Shown here in pieces: positions 37,988 through 42,556 of a DNA stretch of 42,556 nucleotides. The DNA is from a virus, in the IMG/VR virus record IMGVR_UViG_3300001847_000341, positions 1 through 42,556 of that record; one strand, written 5' to 3'. The notes below the pieces were generated by a model. It made no database searches. It was not told the DNA's origin and was given only the letters and a program-made list of their open reading frames with translations. The first letter of the stretch is position 1; every line of letters starts with the position of its first letter. The position numbers were made by a program, and so were the translations under genes.

Positions 37988-38114
37988 ACAGGTCACTCCA
38001 GCTCCCGACTGGAGTGCTATATTCAAAAGACATCCAGGGTTGGAGGCCCCAGGTTACAAGGAGACATGTTCCGCTATCCAATTTTCAAAAAAGGAGAAAA
38101 ATGGAAAAGATTGA
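37974..38114 (+). CDS. Hypothetical small protein
   Basis: This encodes 46 residues from ATG 37974: MKKAKQVTPAPDWSAIFKRH then PGLEAPGYKET. A Trp-containing amphipathic helix followed by a Pro-Gly turn gives a coherent small protein, but no ribosome site is visible. It overlaps the gene before and after by 14 bases each. Function is unknown. Confidence 0.5.
   Translation: MKKAKQVTPAPDWSAIFKRHPGLEAPGYKETCSAIQFSKKEKNGKD
38018..38023 (+). promoter_or_regulatory. -10-like box inside small gene
   Basis: TATATT preceded by TGC at 38015-38017, 78 nt before ATG 38101. An inverted repeat CTCCAG...CTGGAG (37996-38014) overlaps its upstream side. Confidence 0.3.
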
Positions 38115-38325
38115 AAAAGCTACTAGCTACCTAGAGGCTTGGATCGCCAGCAATGGCAGATTCGATCTCGAAGACGCTGCTGATCGCGCTGGTGTCCTGG
38201 ATGAGCTTGACTTCGTCCGCAAGGATCTGCTTGAAGAGATTGCAACCTATGGTTGGAAGGCCGGCGTTCACCAAGCTTTTCTGGCTGAGCGGCGCCGCAA
38301 TTCCGCCCCCCGCCCCTTGCTCTGA
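38101..38325 (+). CDS. Hypothetical small helical protein
   Basis: The 74 residues begin at ATG 38101, with AAGGAG four bases upstream. The sequence is helical (MEKIEKATSYLEAWIA, then EDAADRAGVLDELDFVRKDL and a basic helix). The end RRRNSAPRPLL coincides with a run of C residues. In the next frame, CSDWLEETLEELTEHFFN reads like a protein end, so a frameshift extension is possible (see findings). Confidence 0.6.
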   Translation: MEKIEKATSYLEAWIASNGRFDLEDAADRAGVLDELDFVRKDLLEEIATYGWKAGVHQAFLAERRRNSAPRPLL

Positions 38326-38350
38326 TTGGCTCGAAGAAACTCTTGAGGAG

Positions 38351-38380
38351 TTGACAGAACACTTCTTCAACTGATAGACT
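38351..38380 (+). promoter_or_regulatory. Sigma-70 type promoter
   Basis: TTGACA (38351-38356), spacer 18, then TAGACT (38375-38380) preceded by TGA. ATG follows 28 nt downstream. Confidence 0.6.
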
Positions 38381-38407
38381 CAAACCACATTCAAAGGGAG
38401 AAACCCC

Positions 38408-38857
38408 ATGCGTTCAAACCGACCCCTAACCCAGTTCGCTGTCCGCAAGCTTGAAGAGTTTCTTCAGGCCGGCGAGAGTGGGTTTGTGCCCTGTGCAGAG
38501 GGCAACACATCCACATCGATTGAGCGGGACGGAGACCTGACCGTCCTCGGCTTCTGGCTCCACTCCGCCCGGATCCTGGAGCTAGTCTTCGACGGCGAGC
38601 AGTTCATCGAAGCGATCTTATACGACGGCGGCTTCTTCGACGGCGATGGCCGCCCCAGCAAAACCACCCGTGAGCGCCTGAACGGCCTATTGGATGCCCT
38701 GGGAGAAGCCTGTCTCCTGCCTGAAGGTATCCGTGTCTATCTGGATGGTCCGACAGCCTACGTGGGCCGTCGTGGCGACATCCGCATGCCCCTTGGTCGT
38801 GGCCACGCCAGTGTAGCGATCGGCTCTAACCCAGTTAAAGTGGAGTTCCTCCTGTGA
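38408..38857 (+). CDS. Hypothetical beta-rich protein
   Basis: This 149-residue protein begins basic (RSNRPLTQFAVRKLEEF) then alternates strands (DLTVLGFWLHSARILELVFDG), a helix (ERLNGLLDALGEACL) and strands (GIRVYLDGPTAYVG). AGGGAG precedes ATG by seven. It has no cofactor motif. Its TTTGACA-like promoter is among the better ones, so expression is probably early. The family was not recognised. Its stop overlaps the next GTG (GTGA). Confidence 0.65.
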   Translation: MRSNRPLTQFAVRKLEEFLQAGESGFVPCAEGNTSTSIERDGDLTVLGFWLHSARILELVFDGEQFIEAILYDGGFFDGDGRPSKTTRERLNGLLDALGEACLLPEGIRVYLDGPTAYVGRRGDIRMPLGRGHASVAIGSNPVKVEFLL

Positions 38858-39144
38858 AATACCCCTCTGGCCGCCAGTATTCAGACATGGCGATCCTATA
38901 CACTCTGGCCCAGACAGTCGAAGCCCCAACCGCCCACGATAAGACGTTGCTGGCGGCCCTGATGATGCGTTACCAGAACCACGAGTTTGCTGACACGATT
39001 CAGACAATCGTAAAGTCATGGGGGTTAACTTCAAAGGAGCTTCTTCACCAGGTCCGAGCAATCTGGGCCAACGGGTTCAAACCCGAAGACTTATCCGAAC
39101 CAGGCAGTTCCTGGGACTCCAACTCACAAGAGGACGATCAATGA
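38854..39144 (+). CDS. Hypothetical small helical protein
   Basis: This encodes 96 residues from GTG. A helix-rich core (YSDMAILYTLAQTVE, HDKTLLAALMMRYQNHEFA, KELLHQVRAIWANGF) is followed by an acidic disordered tail. ATGA overlap links it to the next gene. No motif is recognised. Confidence 0.6.
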   Translation: MKYPSGRQYSDMAILYTLAQTVEAPTAHDKTLLAALMMRYQNHEFADTIQTIVKSWGLTSKELLHQVRAIWANGFKPEDLSEPGSSWDSNSQEDDQ

Positions 39145-39401
39145 ACGAAGAAAAGAGCATGTTCGAGGTTGACCTCGACGACTTAGACTTGGACGAACTC
39201 ATCAACAGGACTGACTCGTTCACCCTGATGATCCTGCGCAACCTCTATGACGAGGAGACGATTCTCAAACTTGACGAGGATGGCAAAGCCCGCTTCGTGG
39301 CCTTCAGGGTCGCTCACCGGTACCTCGAAGCCATGAAAGCGCTAGCCGAGCGATATGCCCAGCTTGAGTCTGACAGAGCAGCCCTGTCAAAGTTGGTTTG
39401 A
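39141..39401 (+). CDS. Hypothetical acidic coiled-coil protein
   Basis: The 86 residues start at ATG 39141 in an ATGA overlap. The N-terminus is very acidic (FEVDLDDLDLDELINRT) and the remainder is a helix pair ending in a coiled coil (YLEAMKALAERYAQLESDRA). It could mimic nucleic acid through its acidic face, though this is speculative. Two hairpins lie at its end. Confidence 0.6.
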   Translation: MNEEKSMFEVDLDDLDLDELINRTDSFTLMILRNLYDEETILKLDEDGKARFVAFRVAHRYLEAMKALAERYAQLESDRAALSKLV

Positions 39402-39433
39402 CGGCAAACCGGACTTGGGCGGTTCGGCCGCCC
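39395..39433 (+). other. Two back-to-back hairpins without T-run
   Basis: GGTTTG-ACGG-CAAACC (39395-39410) and GGGCGG-TTCGG-CCGCCC (39417-39433). No T-run follows, so they are RNA stability or pausing elements rather than a simple terminator. The first includes TTTGACGG, the same 8-mer as in the array at 16347. Confidence 0.55.
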
Positions 39434-39458
39434 ACACGCAAAACCCGACCGGTCAGGG

Positions 39459-39464
39459 TATCAT
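39459..39464 (+). promoter_or_regulatory. Late-type -10 box
   Basis: TATCAT preceded by GGG, 22 nt before ATG 39486. Confidence 0.35.
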
Positions 39465-39485
39465 GATTGCAGTTACACCTCGCTT

Positions 39486-39659
39486 ATGTTTGACTTGTTT
39501 GACCTGGCCTCCCCTCGCGTCTATGTCGTCAGCGAGAAACGGTATGAAGAGATGCTAACCGAAAAGCGCCAACGCGAACGTCAGCGTCTTGAGCAACGCC
39601 GAGACGCCTATCTTGAGCTTGTAGCAAAGCTTGAACAGGAGATCAAAGCCCTTGCCTAG
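39486..39659 (+). CDS. Hypothetical small coiled-coil protein
   Basis: The 57 residues form a charged coiled coil (KRYEEMLTEKRQRERQRLEQ) after an aromatic N-terminus (MFDLFDLASPRVYVV). It has no ribosome site. A TATCAT box after GGG lies 22 nt before the ATG, matching the late promoter spacing. A terminator follows in 39686-39716. Function is unknown. Confidence 0.55.
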   Translation: MFDLFDLASPRVYVVSEKRYEEMLTEKRQRERQRLEQRRDAYLELVAKLEQEIKALA

Positions 39660-39662
39660 GCT

Positions 39663-39800
39663 CTACTTCCTAGCGTTGTCGCAGTAGCCCTTCAGCCGTC
39701 CGAGCAGGAGGGCTTTTTCTGTGCCTCCCAAAACGGGAGAATTCATGATCACCTTCCGGGCATCGGCGCACCAGACGATTGCCGGCGGAGCTGGAGGCAT
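39663..39800 (-). CDS. Possible small antisense protein
   Basis: The minus-strand frame from ATG 39800 (or GTG 39812) encodes 45 (49) residues: IVWCADARKVIMNSP, then GGTEKALLLGRLKGYCDNARK. The pattern of a Cys-containing helix, a turn and a second Cys-containing helix looks like real protein. It occupies a 259-base gap in the plus-strand genes. No ribosome site is clear, and it overlaps a plus-strand terminator, so support is moderate at best. Confidence 0.35.
   Translation of the reverse strand: MPPAPPAIVWCADARKVIMNSPVLGGTEKALLLGRLKGYCDNARK
39686..39716 (+). terminator. Weak terminator
   Basis: AGCCCT (39686-39691) pairs with AGGGCT (39709-39714), with a long loop and a run of T after the stem (TTTTTCT). 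Confidence 0.5.
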
Positions 39801-39918
39801 CGAATAGAACACGGGTATCCCGCTGCCCCTAGCATTCCCAATTGTTACGGTTTTGACACAGGACTGGACACGACTGGCCTACTCGCTTACGATAAGGCAT
39901 TCCCAAAGGGAGGGAACC

Positions 39919-40158
39919 ATGGAAGACACCATCGAGTTTCTGCAGAGGTACGACATCGACGTCATCAGGCAGGGCACCAGCAACCGCTATACCGTTATAT
40001 GGCCCAAGGGCGACGTCGCTATGCTATACTCGGATGAGGTCTCCGAGCTTGCTGTTGACATCGCCAACGCCTGCCCCTGGTCCGGTCAGACCGTCGAGCA
40101 GTATCAGCGGTGGTTCTTCGATCTCAACCGCAACGACACGATCCGCCTTCTCTACTGA
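39919..40158 (+). CDS. Hypothetical small protein
   Basis: This encodes 79 residues from ATG 39919, with AGGGAGGG six bases upstream. The pattern TIEFLQRYDIDVIRQGTSNR, then YTVIWPKGDVAMLYSDEVSE, gives a compact alpha/beta unit. It ends with a basic amphipathic strand. The internal TATACT at 40025 could promote the next genes. The family is unknown. Confidence 0.6.
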   Translation: MEDTIEFLQRYDIDVIRQGTSNRYTVIWPKGDVAMLYSDEVSELAVDIANACPWSGQTVEQYQRWFFDLNRNDTIRLLY

Positions 40159-40164
40159 ACAACC

Positions 40165-40332
40165 ATGGTCAGCCCCGTCCGCTCATTCGCCTTCAAGGTC
40201 ACCTGCGACGATCTCCCCTTCGGCGTGTTCGACACGTACAAGGAGGCCAAGGAATTTGCCGATGCCTGGACCCGCTTCGACCCTACGAAATATTACGCAG
40301 TGGTCGACCGGGAGTCAAATCGCCTATACTGA
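40165..40332 (+). CDS. Hypothetical small protein
   Basis: This encodes 55 residues (SPVRSFAFKVTCDDLPFGVF, then TYKEAKEFADAWTRFDP). Strand-strand-helix-strand order suggests a tiny folded domain. It starts six bases after the previous stop. The stop lies within a -10-like TATACT box for the following gene. Function is unknown. Confidence 0.55.
   Translation: MVSPVRSFAFKVTCDDLPFGVFDTYKEAKEFADAWTRFDPTKYYAVVDRESNRLY
40325..40330 (+). promoter_or_regulatory. -10-like box
   Basis: TATACT 25 nt before ATG 40355, with GCC before it and no -35. The GAAGGAG after it could be a ribosome site on read-through RNA. Confidence 0.35.
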
Positions 40333-40354
40333 AGGAGTCCCAAGGGAGAAATCC

Positions 40355-40612
40355 ATGGCAACCTTCGTCACCGACCGCATGAGCTTCGACACCTTTAAGG
40401 ATGTCGAGGCCTCAATCAATTCCTGGAAGCGGATCTGCCAACCCGATGGCACTGGTCGTCCCGCTGCCCAGGGTATCCGCTTTATCGAATTTAAGGGACA
40501 CATCATCGCCGCCGACTGCCGCGAGGCTCGCCGTGGCGCCAGCTTCCACACCCGCTGCACCATTACGATTGATAACAAACGCGCCACCCTCAAGGACATC
40601 GCCGCCCTGTGA
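40355..40612 (+). CDS. Hypothetical small protein
   Basis: The 85 residues have a helical N-terminal part (DRMSFDTFKDVEASINSWKR) and strands with Cys and His (FIEFKGHIIAADCREARRG, then HTRCTITIDNKRATLKD). AGGGAG precedes ATG by seven bases. It is unrecognised. Gene order places it in a run of single-gene units, each with its own -10-like box. Confidence 0.6.
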   Translation: MATFVTDRMSFDTFKDVEASINSWKRICQPDGTGRPAAQGIRFIEFKGHIIAADCREARRGASFHTRCTITIDNKRATLKDIAAL

Positions 40613-40617
40613 GGGGC

Positions 40618-40623
40618 TATACT
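40618..40623 (+). promoter_or_regulatory. -10-like box
   Basis: TATACT preceded by GGC, 26 nt before ATG 40649, five bases after the previous stop. Confidence 0.4.
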
Positions 40624-40648
40624 GCAGACATCACCAGGAGAGAGATCC

Positions 40649-40915
40649 ATGTTCAATCACGAAACCCTCCGCCAGGCCATCACCGATGCCGGCAGCCACT
40701 TCGTCTCCGTCCGCTTCATCAAGGCCGACGGCTCCGAGCGTCAGATGACGATCAACCCCCGCCAGTTCCTGGAGATCAAGGGAACCGGCAAGCCCGCCTC
40801 TGACCCTAACATCTTCCGTGTCGTTGACGCCAAGCTTGGTGCCTGGCGCTCCTTCGACGCCCGCCGTGTCATCTCCATTAAGGTGTCCGGCGAAGTATTT
40901 ACCTCCGATAGCTGA
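40649..40915 (+). CDS. SH3-like barrel small protein
   Basis: This encodes 88 residues. SVRFIKADGSERQMTINPRQ, then FRVVDAKLGAWRSFDARRVI, reproduces the strand order seen in small SH3-barrel phage proteins: xVxFxKxDGxxRxM, then IxVxDxxKGxWRSFxxxxVIxI. Such proteins are common in phages and some bind or modify host factors. Function here is unknown. The ribosome site AGGAGAG lies just upstream, and the end is two bases before the next start. Confidence 0.65.
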   Translation: MFNHETLRQAITDAGSHFVSVRFIKADGSERQMTINPRQFLEIKGTGKPASDPNIFRVVDAKLGAWRSFDARRVISIKVSGEVFTSDS

Positions 40916-40916
40916 C

Positions 40917-41024
40917 ATGCTTCACGACATCCTGCTCTATGGTGGTAGCCTGCTCCTTGCGGGTTTGCTCGTCTCCTTGCCCCATCTTTGGAGTAACCTC
41001 GAAAAACAATTCAACCATGACTGA
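40917..41024 (+). CDS. Membrane microprotein, 35 residues
   Basis: From ATG 40917, immediately after the previous stop, one hydrophobic helix (ILLYGGSLLLAGLLVSL) is followed by an amphipathic tail. It overlaps the next gene by eight bases. It is the third such single-span microprotein in the window (also 21287 and 37491). Translation is likely from tight packing. Confidence 0.5.
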   Translation: MLHDILLYGGSLLLAGLLVSLPHLWSNLEKQFNHD

Positions 41025-41463
41025 TCCAGCTCTACTGCAATGGTTTGACCGCTCCTGCGGCCAGTGGCGCTCTGAGCGCACCTACCTTTTCAAGCCCGAC
41101 GGCAAGTTCGTCATCATAACCACCATGATAGACGTCGACCGGGGTGACCATCACAACGAATACGTCATCAAGTGGACCGGCAAGACGACCGGAGAGATGC
41201 GCGTCAGTGTCGTCGAGAACAAGCTCGTTCGCAGCCGCGATTACTTCGGGAACGAAGCCCACGACAGCGATCTGAGCATGCTGGACCCCGACACAGTGGT
41301 GCTGCGCACCACCTACGACGGTGTTACATACTGCGAAGAGATCTCTCTCCGCAGCCATGACCAGTATAGACTGAGGAGGAACTTTGGAACCCACGAAGAC
41401 GGGTCTTTCGCCCTCTTCGGTTCCTACATGGAGTTCCGCCTTCCTGCTCAAGCCAACGCCTGA
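41017..41463 (+). CDS. cpeS-like: CpeS/CpcS-like phycobiliprotein lyase
   Basis: The 148 residues have FDRSCGQWRSERTYLF near the start. The strands EYVIKWTGKTTGEMRVSVVE and VVLRTTYDGVTYCEEISL, then YRLRRNFGTHEDGSFALFGS, follow the lipocalin-like barrel of the CpeS/DUF1001 family. It would attach phycobilin chromophores to light-harvesting proteins in the cyanobacterial host. It is shorter than host CpeS (about 170-200). The assignment rests on pattern and family knowledge. Cyanophages are known to carry such genes. It may keep light capture going or alter it during infection. Confidence 0.65.
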   Translation: MTDPALLQWFDRSCGQWRSERTYLFKPDGKFVIITTMIDVDRGDHHNEYVIKWTGKTTGEMRVSVVENKLVRSRDYFGNEAHDSDLSMLDPDTVVLRTTYDGVTYCEEISLRSHDQYRLRRNFGTHEDGSFALFGSYMEFRLPAQANA

Positions 41464-41468
41464 TTCTC

Positions 41469-41675
41469 ATGCACCTCTCAATCAGTCCCGACGGGACGCT
41501 TGATCTCTTAATCGGTCCCCTCAGCTACACCAGCTATTGCTACGACGCTATTCGCGACCTGCCTGCCGTCACCGAGATTTATCTCGATGTGCCATTCTTC
41601 GGTTTCTTCTTCGTCCGCCTGGGCAGCCACTTCAAGGGCGGTTCCAAATTCGCCTGTGGGAGGATCGCTTCGTGA
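41469..41675 (+). CDS. Hypothetical small protein
   Basis: This encodes 68 residues, beta-rich with aromatic clusters (VPFFGFFFVRLGSHF) and a basic end. No family was recognised. Its stop overlaps the next GTG (GTGA). It may be part of the CpeS-like unit, which it follows by five bases. Its role is unknown. Confidence 0.55.
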   Translation: MHLSISPDGTLDLLIGPLSYTSYCYDAIRDLPAVTEIYLDVPFFGFFFVRLGSHFKGGSKFACGRIAS

Positions 41676-42196
41676 TTCGTTTTTTGACCACTGCTCTACT
41701 TGCTACGACCATCTTTGGCTCCGTCACGCCAGCTCTCGCTGAGATCAGTCCACAGGTAGCCGCCGAACATAACGCTCTCTCTGCCGCTCTGACGGCTCGT
41801 GGCATCTCTCTCTATCTTGACGAGGAAGACTGCCACACCAGGCCCGTAGCCGGCTTCTACCACGGCCCCAGCAAGTCTCTGGTGCTGTGCAACAATGGTT
41901 CGGCTACAATGACAGAGGACAACCTCGATACCCTCCGCCACGAGTCAATCCACTTCATCCAGGATTGCGCCAATGGGGCCATCGATGGCCACCTCCGTAC
42001 AATCCTCGAACCCGGCCAGGCCCGCGCCATGCTGGCGCAGTCCGGTCAGGATCCGGAATGGATCCGTCGCACATACGAGTCGCACGGGGCTGGTGCCCAT
42101 GTCCCGTTCGAGGAGGAGGCCTTTGGCGCCGCTGCAGTGATGCCAGCTAGCGCCATCGTTCAAGCTATGGACATTTTCTGCCCCGTGATCCCATGA
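41672..42196 (+). CDS. Exported HExxH zinc metallopeptidase-like protein
   Basis: The 174-residue protein from GTG begins with a Sec signal peptide (IRFLTTALLATTIFGSVTP then ALA before Glu). The mature part has the zinc site RHESIHFIQDC (HExxH: His90, Glu91, His94) and an acidic EEEAFGAAA that can supply the third ligand. Cys54, Cys73, Cys99 and Cys170 suggest disulfides in an exported protein. It should act in the periplasm or at the cell surface. Substrate and purpose are unknown. Wall or surface protein cleavage, or superinfection control, are guesses. Confidence 0.7.
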   Translation: MIRFLTTALLATTIFGSVTPALAEISPQVAAEHNALSAALTARGISLYLDEEDCHTRPVAGFYHGPSKSLVLCNNGSATMTEDNLDTLRHESIHFIQDCANGAIDGHLRTILEPGQARAMLAQSGQDPEWIRRTYESHGAGAHVPFEEEAFGAAAVMPASAIVQAMDIFCPVIP

Positions 42197-42556
42197 CTAA
42201 CCAACACCCCGTCATCCCATCGTCGAAGTTGATCCACACGTGGACGGCTCTGTGCGCAGAAAGGAGATTCGATGAAGTGTTCAGTGAGGCCGCCAAATGG
42301 GGCGCCGACCAGGAGCTGGATGCGTGCTGCGAGTGGCTGGAGGAAATGCAGGTGGCTGGCAACGGCGATATTAAACTTCTCCGCGCCACCAGACGCCCCA
42401 AGCCGCCGAGCCTGGCGGAGGAGGCGTTGATTGGACTTGAAATGATTGATGAATGTGCAATTGATCAGATGAGAAATTACGTGGTTTTTGACGAATTGCT
42501 TACCCATAAAGACACCATCCGCCGCGCCCTGAAGCGCCTGCAGGAGCTGGAGGGTG
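42193..42556 (+). CDS. Hypothetical helical protein (3' end outside window)
   Basis: The gene starts by ATGA overlap and runs off the end at about residue 121. The core AAKWGADQELDACCEWLEEM then RATRRPKPPSLAEEALIGLE is a helical pattern recalled from cyanophage and cyanobacterial small proteins (not searched). It ends in a charged helix (DTIRRALKRLQELEG). Function is unknown and the C-terminus is not seen. Confidence 0.65.
   Translation, partial: MTNQHPVIPSSKLIHTWTALCAERRFDEVFSEAAKWGADQELDACCEWLEEMQVAGNGDIKLLRATRRPKPPSLAEEALIGLEMIDECAIDQMRNYVVFDELLTHKDTIRRALKRLQELEG

Noticed and set aside
38066-38134. 22-codon frame with good AAGGAG before it
   Set aside because: It lies inside two other overlapping frames and has basic low-complexity sequence. 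It could be a leader peptide, but the evidence is too thin to annotate.
1-42556. Integrase, tRNA genes, photosystem genes (psbA/psbD), methyltransferase or toxin-antitoxin genes
   Set aside because: No sequence with convincing signature motifs was seen in the window. Absence outside the window cannot be judged.

Overview
The window is a near-continuous piece of a tailed bacteriophage genome, most likely a siphovirus-type cyanophage. It carries large and small terminase subunits, a portal protein, scaffold and major capsid proteins, tail-fibre and LamG proteins, several wall hydrolases, and a complete set of DNA replication, recombination and nucleotide genes. The host is inferred to be a cyanobacterium. 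The reasons are a CpeS-like phycobiliprotein lyase candidate, one sigma factor resembling cyanobacterial group 1/2 sigma and one resembling SigF, a B12-dependent class II ribonucleotide reductase, ThyX, and many very small proteins of the kind seen in cyanophages. No integrase, tRNA, rRNA, CRISPR or insertion sequence was seen. Both ends of the window cut through genes.

Layout. 1-11.4 kb: virion region on the + strand, with LamG appendage, small virion-type proteins, scaffold, major capsid protein, an abundant-looking head protein candidate, small membrane and basic proteins, and three consecutive tail-fibre genes. One small gene at 7.3-7.5 kb runs the other way. 11.6-13.0 kb: a two-domain endolysin and a small protein. 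13.0-16.3 kb: a three-gene minus-strand replication operon (winged-helix initiator, DnaB-type helicase, small membrane protein) reading away from an iteron-like array at 16.35-16.42 kb. 16.5-25.7 kb: + strand recombination and nucleotide block, with Rad52-like annealase, a sigma factor, SSB, DUF3310 protein, LOG-family protein, RusA, RecE-like exonuclease, ThyX and both terminase subunits. 25.9-31.8 kb: a second sigma factor, DnaG primase, metallophosphoesterase, glutaredoxin, a secreted lysozyme-like protein, small genes and an M23 peptidase. 31.9-37.2 kb: class II ribonucleotide reductase interrupted by an HNH intein, a dCTP deaminase-type protein, and the portal. 37.3-42.6 kb: about twenty tiny overlapping genes, including the CpeS-like protein and an exported HExxH protein.

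How it works together. Nucleotides come from the reductase with glutaredoxin, the deaminase and ThyX. Initiator, helicase, primase and SSB replicate the genome, and annealase, exonuclease and RusA recombine it. Transcription looks finely divided: GC-rich terminators are often followed at once by -10-like boxes preceded by GG or TG. In the virion region such a box sits 21-24 nt before many start codons and has no -35. With two phage sigma factors present, a phage-directed expression programme is a reasonable hypothesis.

Most small genes overlap by ATGA, GTGA or TAATG, which implies translational coupling. No gene-free stretch exceeds 300 bases. The longer gaps (3966-4172, 11418-11619, 16307-16507, 25655-25854, 39660-39918) are described as features.
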